Part shown: piece after piece, positions 8,965 through 16,600 of the stretch
Numbering within the stretch: position 1 is the first letter of the stretch
How the letters are laid out: each line of letters begins with the position of its first letter
Notes under the pieces: generated by a model
What the model saw: the letters and a program-made list of their open reading frames with translations, nothing else
Databases searched by the model: none
Told to the model about the DNA's origin: nothing
Made by a program: the position numbers and the translations under genes
NCBI GenBank assembly: GCA_943914745.1
Contig: CALUDF010000005.1
Location: forward strand, 1-22,976
Reading direction: 5' to 3'
Length of the DNA: 22,976 bases
From: an uncultured Bacteriovorax sp.
Lineage (GTDB): Bacteria; Bdellovibrionota; Bacteriovoracia; Bacteriovoracales; Bacteriovoracaceae

Positions 8965-10064
8965 GCTTCATATTCCTTGAAATAATGATTGACCATGGTT
9001 TTTACAGAATAGTGCTCCTCGACGAGAGTGCGCGCTCGTTGACCATTTTTTTGGGTTTGATAAAGGCGGGCAAACATTTCATCAAATTTCTCCAGGAAAT
9101 CATCGGTGTCGTGGAGTTTAAAGAGCTCTATATAGTCGCCGTGTTTTAAGAGCGTCATGTGTCCCGGGATTTTGCTGACCAGGCATGGAGTCTCCACGGC
9201 CATGGCCTCAAGAACGGCTACAGGAATTCCTTCATGGGTTGAAGCGCTCACATACATATCAGAGCCCATGTTGTAGTCGACAACCAGCTCTTGAGCGCCG
9301 ATCATCTTTATATTTTGGTCTTCTAATTTTTTTAATTCGTCATAATAAGCTTTATCGCTTGGGGGGCCCGCGATGAGCAATTGGTAGTAAGGTCTTTGTT
9401 TGAAAGCTTCGATAAGAAATTTTTGGTCTTTTAAAGGAGTGACGCGCGAAAGAGAAAGAATGATGGGACGCTTGTCATCTAATCCATGGCGCTTGGCAAG
9501 CCATGCTTTTTTCTCCTGACGCATAGAAGAGGAGATTTCGCCTTCGTAAGTGGCGATGCCATTGGGGATGACGGCAATTTTTCTAGAGGAGAGTCCAATA
9601 TCTCTAGCATAAAAGAGTCCAATCTTTTCACTGACGCCAATAATCTTATGGGCCAAGCGCGAAAAAAGAGTCTGATAGAATTTGGCGCGAGGGTAATGAT
9701 CGACGTGATCCAAACCATGGGTGGTGTGAATGAGTTTTCCCCATTTTTTTAAAGTGATTTTTTTCCACAGACTCAATGGGCCTAAATACATCAAGGGATT
9801 TAAATCGTGCGAGTGAGTGATGTCGTAGCCTTCGAGGTCATGACTCATGCGCTTTAGAAGTGAGAGATCGTAGCCTGACTTTTTTAATGGAGGCGTGATG
9901 ACATTAAGACCACTCTTTCTGAAAAAATCCACCCAAGTGCGCTCATAATCATAAATATAAATAGCGACGCTGTGGCCGCGCTTTTGTTGCTCAAGGGCAA
10001 GGTGATAGACAATTTTTTCTAGCCCTCCGATTCCTAAAAACTGGGCCACGTGAAGAATTCTCAT
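8961..10064 (-). CDS. GT4 family glycosyltransferase
   Basis: This is a 367-residue GT-B glycosyltransferase and the first gene of the leftward operon. Starting at the ATG at 10064, the protein opens with MRILHVAQFLGIGGLEKI, the normal beginning of GT4 enzymes. A longer frame reaches a TTG at 10124 but would add about 20 polar residues unlike the family, so it is not used. Seen further: SHDLNPLMYLG, HTTHGLDHVDH, the donor strand IILSLSRVTPLKDQ, and the EX7E motif in THEGIPVAVLEAM followed by TPCLVSK. It should add one sugar to a lipid-linked intermediate in the cytoplasm. Its stop overlaps the flippase start by four bases. Transcription probably starts in the divergent region at 10065-10169. 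The ribosome site before 10064 is weak. Confidence 0.88.
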   Translation of the reverse strand: MRILHVAQFLGIGGLEKIVYHLALEQQKRGHSVAIYIYDYERTWVDFFRKSGLNVITPPLKKSGYDLSLLKRMSHDLEGYDITHSHDLNPLMYLGPLSLWKKITLKKWGKLIHTTHGLDHVDHYPRAKFYQTLFSRLAHKIIGVSEKIGLFYARDIGLSSRKIAVIPNGIATYEGEISSSMRQEKKAWLAKRHGLDDKRPIILSLSRVTPLKDQKFLIEAFKQRPYYQLLIAGPPSDKAYYDELKKLEDQNIKMIGAQELVVDYNMGSDMYVSASTHEGIPVAVLEAMAVETPCLVSKIPGHMTLLKHGDYIELFKLHDTDDFLEKFDEMFARLYQTQKNGQRARTLVEEHYSVKTMVNHYFKEYEA

Positions 10065-10121
10065 CTTAAAATTTATCCAAGTATTATGCCTTTTAAAGAA
10101 ATTAGTGTTATGTTTTAGGGC

Positions 10122-10142
10122 CAATATATATTTTATATATTG
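10122..10142. repeat. Perfect 9-bp inverted repeat with 3-base spacer
   Basis: CAATATATA (10122-10130), spacer TTT (10131-10133), TATATATTG (10134-10142). The arms match perfectly, including the closing C-G pair, and it sits midway between the two divergent genes. It could be an operator for a dimeric regulator, or only a hairpin or cruciform-prone AT tract. It also covers the most likely -10 of the rightward operon. Confidence 0.6.
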
Positions 10143-10158
10143 AACACAATTCGAATTC

Positions 10159-10163
10159 GGGAG
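10159..10163 (+). promoter_or_regulatory. Ribosome binding site that fixes a GTG start
   Basis: GGGAG lies 6 bases before the GTG at 10170. It supports that codon over the upstream in-frame TTG at 10140, which has no such site, and it places a clean lipoprotein signal at the N-terminus. Confidence 0.65.
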
Positions 10164-10169
10164 CAGGAC

Positions 10170-11180
10170 GTGAAATATCTACTTTGTCTTTTTTCTGCGA
10201 TGGTTTTTCTATCAGGATGCTCAAGTAATTCGATCTCTGATTATCCTCGCTATACACAGCATGTGGCCAAGGTGATGGAAAATCAAGAGGCCAATAACCC
10301 TGCTAACGGATTAAACTCTGAAGTGCCGGATCTGTCAAAAATTCCGCAGTATATGGCGCCAGGACATTTATTCACAATGTCCCATTCAAGCGACAATAAA
10401 CTCAGTGGAAAATTCAGGGCCGATTTCAACGGGGTTCTACAGCTCCCATACAATGTGAATGTCGATGTCTCGAATAAAACTTTTGCGGAAGTTAAAGAAA
10501 CAGTTCTTAATGCTTACAAAAAATTTTTTCAAAAGGGTGTTGAAAGCGTGAATTTTACGCTGACCTCAAAAGATTACTGGGTTGAAGTCAGAGGTCTGGT
10601 TAAGAAACCGGGACGCTATTTAGTTCGCGCTTCAGACACTCTGGATCTTGTCGTTGATGGCGCCGGAGGCGTGCAAGGAGATATCAGCGTTGATTATTTT
10701 ACGGCCTCTCTCAAGCAATCAACTTATGAGTACCAGGTTCTCTTAAACCGCTATTTTGAATCTTCAGAAAGTGTCGATAAAATCAGATGGCTCGGTGGAG
10801 ACAGCGTGTTTGTCGCAAAGCTTGATGCCCTTTCAGGGGCCAGCAGAGAAATCCCTTTTGTGACAATGCTTGGAGGTGTACAAAAACCTGGAAAAATCCT
10901 TCACCAAAAAGATGCGGGACTTTATTATTATATTGAAAAGTCTGGTGGTCTTGTGCAGGGACTCGGTTATAATGAATGTTATGTGTTTAGAAATACCAGG
11001 GAAGGAGTCAAAAGAATTAATTTCTCGTTTGATAAACCAGAGACCATTCCAGTGATTTTTCCCAATGACACTATTTACATGAACTCGAAAATTGAAACCG
11101 AAGGCGACACCTGGCTAAACCGCTTTGGACAAATCGCCGGTATCATCTCGACTGCAGCACTTTTAATTATTGCGCTTTAG
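10170..11180 (+). CDS. Wza-like outer-membrane polysaccharide export lipoprotein (OPX family)
   Basis: From the GTG at 10170 this is a 336-residue lipoprotein. The N-terminus is a signal peptide with lipobox LSGC and lipidated Cys17, followed by Ser18, which favours outer-membrane sorting. A poly-export domain follows (about residues 60-130, with DFNGVLQLPYNVNVDV), then two SLBB-like units: WVEVRGLVKKPGRYL from Trp137 and VTMLGGVQKPGKIL from Val231. The last 22 residues (315-336) start with WLNRFGQIAG and form one hydrophobic helix, the position where Wza inserts its helical barrel into the outer membrane. The family forms the exit channel for capsule or exopolysaccharide. The gene heads the operon that contains the phosphopantetheinyl transferase and the NRPS genes, rather than the polysaccharide operons. 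An initiation at the TTG at 10140 would put a charged decapeptide before the signal and is rejected. Confidence 0.87.
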   Translation: MKYLLCLFSAMVFLSGCSSNSISDYPRYTQHVAKVMENQEANNPANGLNSEVPDLSKIPQYMAPGHLFTMSHSSDNKLSGKFRADFNGVLQLPYNVNVDVSNKTFAEVKETVLNAYKKFFQKGVESVNFTLTSKDYWVEVRGLVKKPGRYLVRASDTLDLVVDGAGGVQGDISVDYFTASLKQSTYEYQVLLNRYFESSESVDKIRWLGGDSVFVAKLDALSGASREIPFVTMLGGVQKPGKILHQKDAGLYYYIEKSGGLVQGLGYNECYVFRNTREGVKRINFSFDKPETIPVIFPNDTIYMNSKIETEGDTWLNRFGQIAGIISTAALLIIAL

Positions 11181-11189
11181 ATATTTAGA

Positions 11190-11867
11190 ATGAAAAACCC
11201 TTGGTCAGATCTTTTTTTAAAGTCCTCTTTTTTTGCTCTCAATAAAGAAGAGGGCATGAATCCTATTTTAAAAGAAGAGCACGACAAGATTCTCTACGAT
11301 GCAGCCGTTGATGGGTTTCATCCAAAAAGAAAAGAAGAGTTTCTTCTTGGAAGGCTGTGTGCATCTAGAGCTTACAATGATTGCACAAAAAAAACGTTGT
11401 ACGATCTAAAGAATAATTCTGACCGCTCTCCCGCATGGCCTAGTGACGTCGTCGGAACAATTTCTCACAATGAATTCTGGGTTGGAGCGGCCGTTGCAAA
11501 AAGTTCAGAACTCTTAGGTGTAGGAATGGATTTTGAGGTGATGGGTAGGACGAGGCTTGAGCTTGCCAGGCAAATCAGAACACCTGAAGATATTAAAACG
11601 CACCCTCACTTCAGTGATGAAGAACTTCTCACTCTTATTTTTTCTGCGAAAGAAACTCTTTATAAAACTCTCTATCCACAAGTAAAAAAGTTTTTTGGTT
11701 TTGAAGATGCTGCTGTTTCTAAAATTGATTTGGATAACAGAATGTTTGCGATTCATTTAATCAGGGAACTAAACCTCAATTTTGGCCCAAAATCGCGCTC
11801 AACATTTGAAGGCCGCTTTACAATAGACAACAAAACCTGTTTAACTGTGTTGGAGATGTCTCACTAG
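11190..11867 (+). CDS. 4'-phosphopantetheinyl transferase (EntD/Sfp type)
   Basis: This 225-residue enzyme moves the phosphopantetheine arm from coenzyme A to the conserved serine of carrier domains, turning apo-NRPS and PKS proteins into their active form in the cytoplasm. Signatures: a basic KRKEEFLLGRLCASRA segment (about 47-62), GTISHN, the metal-binding GMDFE with Asp114 and Glu116, and FSAKETLYK with Glu155 and Lys159. Length fits the EntD-like group. The ATG at 11190 is 9 bases after the lipoprotein stop, so the genes are probably cotranscribed, though the ribosome site is weak. The obvious clients are the four carrier domains encoded just downstream (serines at residues 539 and 1514 of the first megasynthase and 512 of the second are visible; a further one should follow the open A domain). 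Confidence 0.9.
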   Translation: MKNPWSDLFLKSSFFALNKEEGMNPILKEEHDKILYDAAVDGFHPKRKEEFLLGRLCASRAYNDCTKKTLYDLKNNSDRSPAWPSDVVGTISHNEFWVGAAVAKSSELLGVGMDFEVMGRTRLELARQIRTPEDIKTHPHFSDEELLTLIFSAKETLYKTLYPQVKKFFGFEDAAVSKIDLDNRMFAIHLIRELNLNFGPKSRSTFEGRFTIDNKTCLTVLEMSH

Positions 11868-11934
11868 AATACGTTACGCTCAACGTCCCACTGTGATTTA
11901 TCTAAATTCATCATCATTAACCAGGATTTGAAGC
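11868..11934 (+). other. Short spacer before the NRPS-PKS gene
   Basis: These 67 bases hold a 5-bp inverted repeat, ACGTT (11871-11875) and AACGT (11882-11886), with no T-run, so it is not a convincing terminator. AGGA at 11923-11926 lies 8 bases before the TTG start at 11935. No clear promoter is seen, and readthrough from the transferase gene is likely. Confidence 0.4.
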
Positions 11935-13659
11935 TTGTTTATTCATTCGTTATTCGAAATGAAGGCTGATCAAATGGGCGATGCCATCGCATTAAGGATG
12001 GGAGAGCGCGCATGCTCTTACGCTGAACTTGAAAAAATATCCAATCAAATTGCTCATGTTTTAAAAAGTCAAAATGTCCTTCCTGGAGATGTTGTTGGCG
12101 TCTCAATGAAGCGCTCTTTTGAACTCGTGGCCACGGTCATGGCGATTTTAAAGAATGGAGCTGCTTATCTTCCCCTCGATCCCGATTATCCACTAGAGCG
12201 CTTAAAATTCATGGTGGCCCATTCGCGCGTCTCAAGAGTTGTGACTCACGAAATATTCGCTGATCTCTTTATTGACTCCCGGGCAGATGTTTTATGTTTT
12301 GAGAAAATGCACTTAGAAGAAAGTTTTAACAAACGACTTTGTATCGAAGCAAAAAATATCGACCTGGCCTATGTCATCTATACGAGTGGCTCAACTGGAA
12401 ACCCAAAAGGGGTGGCCATGAATCACAAGGCCTTGGTGAATTTAATTGAGTGGCAAAACGAGCAGACGATTCATAAAGAGACAGTGACCCTGCAGTTTAC
12501 CCCGCTTAGTTTTGATGTGCATTTTCAGGAAATCTTCTCAACTTTATTGATGGGGGGAGAACTGGTCTTAATTAGCGAAGAGCTGCGACTGGATACTCCT
12601 TCCTTATTGAGAGAGCTTATTAGAAAAAACGTCAATAGACTTTTTCTTCCTTATGTGGCCCTTAATCACCTATCTGAAGTGGCCCTTGCCCATAATTTAA
12701 TTCCGACAAAACTTAAAGAAGTCACGACGGCCGGCGAGCAGCTCAAAGTGACGACTCACATCCGAAATTTTTTTAAGAGGATGGAAGATGCTTTTTTATA
12801 CAATCATTATGGCCCGAGCGAATCACATGTTGTGACGAGTTTGACTCTAGAAGGTGATCCAGACTTATGGCCTGATCTTCCCACAATTGGAAAGGCGATT
12901 AAAAACTCGTCTATTCATATTTTGGATTTGGACTTAAACCAGGTTGTTTCTGGAATTGAAGGAGACATTTATTTATCAGGGGTCTGCCTGGCCAATGGAT
13001 ATCTGCATTCTCCAGAGATTACCAGTGAGCGATTTATTCAACACGAAAAATGGGGTCGTCTCTATAAAACAGGAGATATTGGTTTTCTGGCCAAAGATGG
13101 CAATATTGTTTTTCTTGGTAGAAAGGACGGACAGGTTAAAATCAGAGGCTATCGTATTGAGTTAGGAGAAATCGAAGTCTCTTTGCTAAGACAAAAAAAT
13201 GTCGATGGCGGCGCCGTTAAAACTCTTGAGTTTGGTGGAGAACACATTATTTGCGCTTACATCACAGGAAGTGCAGAGACGAGTGAGCTGCGTGAGAAGC
13301 TTCGCGAGGAGCTTCCTGATTATATGATGCCCTCGCATTTTATCAAAATCCCGCACATTCCTCTGACTCCTTCGGGCAAAGTGGATTATAAAAATCTTCC
13401 TCTGCCAAAGAGCACACGGCCAGAGCTTTCCGTGGAGTATGCACCTGCTGAAAATGAGGAGCATGCGAGACTTTTAAAGCTTTGGACAAAATACCTCAAA
13501 ATTCAAGGAATCGGAATCGATGATAATTTTTTTGACCTGGGTGGAAACTCGCTCATGGCCATTAAGATTCTCATTGATATTAACCTCTCTTCTAAAAAAG
13601 AGCTCACGGTGCTTAATCTCTTTGAGCTTCCAACAATTAGAAAAATTGCGGCCTTCATT
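11935..13659 (+). other. Loading module A-T, predicted proline-like substrate
   Basis: Core motifs: YVIYTSGSTGNPKG (146-159), FDVHFQEI (193-200), NHYGPSES (290-297), YKTGDIG, GRKDGQVKIRGYRIELGE, and PSGKVDY with Lys482. Aligning by hand to the GrsA pocket gives Asp194, Val195, Gln198, Phe237, Thr264, Ala266, His291, Val299, Val300, Lys482. The string D-V-Q-F-T-A-H-V-V-K is one residue from the proline code DVQFIAHVVK. The surrounding TAGEQL and NHYGPSE(S/T)HVVT also resemble proline-activating domains. The carrier serine is Ser539 in DNFFDLGGNSL. The substrate is a prediction. Confidence 0.75.
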
Positions 13660-16600
13660 CATGACCAAAGAGATGAGCTGGATGATTTCCTGGAAAGACA
13701 AAATCACAATTCATCTTCTCTCTCAAACGACATTGCCGTCATTGGCATGACTGGAAGGTTTCCGGGGGCGCAAAATATTGATGAATTCTGGATGAATCTC
13801 ATCGATGTCAAAAGTAGCATCAGGACTTTTTCAAAACATGAAGTCAATCCGAGGATTCATGAAGAATTCACTAGTGATCCAAATTACGTTTTCTCTGAAG
13901 GCGCTTATCCTGGAGAAAAATCATTTGATTACAAATTTTTTGGGATGACTCCGCGAGAAGCAGAGCTAATGGATCCCCAACAAAGAAAATTCTTAGAACT
14001 CACCCATGAGTGCTTGGAGATCGCTGGATATGCACCTGATTCTGTTCAGGGATCAATCGGTATTTTTGCAGGAATGGGGAATTCTAAATACGGTGAGCTT
14101 GTTAAAGCTCATCCCGAAAAAGTTAAGACGATCGGTGACTTCAATGTCATGCTTGGACTAGAAAAAGACTATCTTGCTAGCCGCGTGGCCTTCAAGTTAA
14201 ATCTTAAAGGTCCGGCCCTCTCCATTCATACGGCCTGCTCAACATCTCTGGTTGCCATCATTGAAGCAGTTAAGAGTTTGCGATTAAAAAATTGTGATAT
14301 GGCCTTGGCCGGAGGGATCTCTATTTCAGGTACACCTCGATCAGGTCATTTATTTCAGGAAGGCGGAATTCTTTCAAAAGATGGTGAGTGCCGCTCTTTT
14401 GACAGCGAGGCTTCTGGCACTCTTTTTACTGATGGTGCTGGTGTCGTGGTTCTCAAGCGACTCGCGGATGCCCAGAGAGATGGAGATCATATCCTGGCCG
14501 TCGTTAAAGGAGTCGGGATTAATAACGATGGGTCACATAAAATGAGTTTCACTGCTCCAAGTATCATGGGGCAGGCACAGGCCATTCTTCTAGCGCAAAG
14601 AGATGCCAACGTCACGGCCGACACAATTGGCTTCATCGAAGGCCATGGCACCGCTACACCCGTTGGAGATCCAATTGAAGTGGAGGCCCTGACAAAGGCC
14701 TTTAGAAAAACAACTCCCTTTAAGAAATATTGTTATCTTGGCTCATTGAAATCAAATCTCGGCCATTTGACAGGGGCCGCGGGGGTTGCTGGCTTTATCA
14801 AGGCAGTCAAAGTCATTAAGACAGGATTAATTCCAGGGACGGCCCATTTCCAAAAGCCAAATCCCCTTTTAAATCTAGAGGATTCACCTTTCATTATTAC
14901 GAATGCGACTTCTTCTTTTCCTCAGTCTCAAGGATTAAGGCGTGCAGGTGTTTCATCTTTTGGAGTGGGAGGCACGAACGCCCATGTCATTATCGAAGAA
15001 TACAAAGGGGATTTGCAAACCAATAAAATGGATGAAAGTCCGACCCTTTTTAAGATTTCAGCAAAAACAAAAAAGCAAAGTGACCTCATGGCCGAAGAGC
15101 TTAAAGAATTTTTACGAAAGTCAGACGTCAGTGACTGGAAGAAGATTGCTTATACACTGGAGACGGGGCGAAGAGACTATAGGTATAGGTCTTTTCTTTC
15201 TATCAGCACGCCAGATGATTTGGAAAAAATCAATAAGACCAATTCAGCAAAAGGAGAGTTTTTAAAAAAACCAGAACTCGTTTTTATGTTTCCTGGCCAA
15301 GGTTCTCATTATAAACAGATGGGGAAAGGTCTCTATGAAACAAATTCTGTCTTTAGGGATTTGTTTGATCAATGCTGTACTTTGATTAACAAATATCTTC
15401 CCTATAATATAAAAGAAGTCATCTTCAGTGAAAGCTCAGAAAAGAATTTAGATAATACTTTTTATTCACAACCGGCCATTTTCATTGTTGAGTACTCTTT
15501 GGCGATGACCCTCGTGGCCCTGGGGCTTAAGCCTGATAAGTGCCTGGGCCACAGCATTGGAGAGTTTGTCGCAGCGACGATCAATGGAGTCTTTTCTTTA
15601 GAGGATGGTTTGCGGGCCATTGCCAAGAGGGCAGAGATCATGCAGTCGCTTCCTGCGGGAATGATGATTTCAGTGGCCATGCCCGAAAAAGAGTTGAGGC
15701 AACGTTTAAAAAATTTTGAATTAGACGTAGCGGCCGTTAATGGGGCAAATTCATGCGTTGTTTCTGGAGAGGTGGGAGCAATTCTCACTTTTAAAGAATT
15801 GCTGGCCCAGGAGGCAGTGGCCTCTGTTGAACTTAAAACCTCGCATGCTTTTCATTCTCGAATGATGAAGCCAGCTCTTGATGCTTACAAACAATTTCTT
15901 CAGGATTTAACTCTCAATAAACCAACGACTCCTATGTTTTCAACAGTGACGACTCATTTAGAGTCAGATCTCTTTAGCCAGGCTGATTACTGGGCAAAGC
16001 ACATGGTGGAGACGGTCCGTTTTTCACAGACGTTAAAGCAGGCCTTAAAACAAGAGAATATTCTTTTTCTGGAAGTAGGCACAAGGAACATTCTTTCTCA
16101 TTTGGCAAAAAAAGAAATCATCGCGACGGACGCCACAGCCCAGATTGTCACTTTAATGGGAGCGAGCTTTCACAATGAAGCTGCTTCATTTAATAGGGCC
16201 CTTGGAGAATTATGGTTAACGGGGCTTAAAGTGACTTCTCCTGGAATTCAATTCCAGGAGAGTGACAGAAGAAAAGTCGTGGCCCCGGTCTATATCTTTG
16301 AAGAAAACGAAATTTGGCTTGATCATCAATCAGATACTCTTAATGAGGAAAAACCTATGAGCGAAAAAATAACCACTCTGGAGAAAAGACTTATTGATAT
16401 TTTTGAAAGTTCTTCGGGGATGGAAATCAGGCATTTGGGAAGTGATTCCACTTTTTTAGAGATGGGAATGGATTCACTCTTTCTTACTCAAGCTGCTCTT
16501 ATTTTAAAAAAGGAATTAAAGGTAAGCATCACTTTTAGACAACTCATGGAAGATTATGTTTCTATCAAGGATCTTGCCACTTATTTGGTTGATAAAGTAG

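Larger units (their letters stand above)
10065..10169. promoter_or_regulatory. Divergent intergenic region between the minus-strand glycan operon and the plus-strand export/NRPS operon
   Basis: About 105 bases separate two divergent starts, so both operons must find promoters here or nearby. The stretch is very AT-rich and has several -10-like hexamers (TATATT at 10136-10141 on plus; CATAAT on minus near 10083-10088), but no convincing -35 partner at 16-18 bases. It holds a perfect inverted repeat (10122-10142) and the small palindrome AATTCGAATT (10148-10157). Promoter assignment is inference from position and composition. Confidence 0.5.

Noticed and set aside
10065..10124. N-terminal extension of the minus-strand GT4 gene to a TTG at 10124
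   Set aside because: It adds about 20 polar residues before the standard GT4 opening MRILHVAQF and would overlap the divergent promoter region.
10140..10169. TTG start for the export lipoprotein
   Set aside because: It puts ten charged residues before the signal peptide. The GTG at 10170 has a GGGAG site and gives a proper lipobox at Cys17.
15462..15788. Minus-strand open frame opposite the acyltransferase domain
   Set aside because: It lies fully inside a well-conserved AT domain on the plus strand and shows no independent coding evidence.
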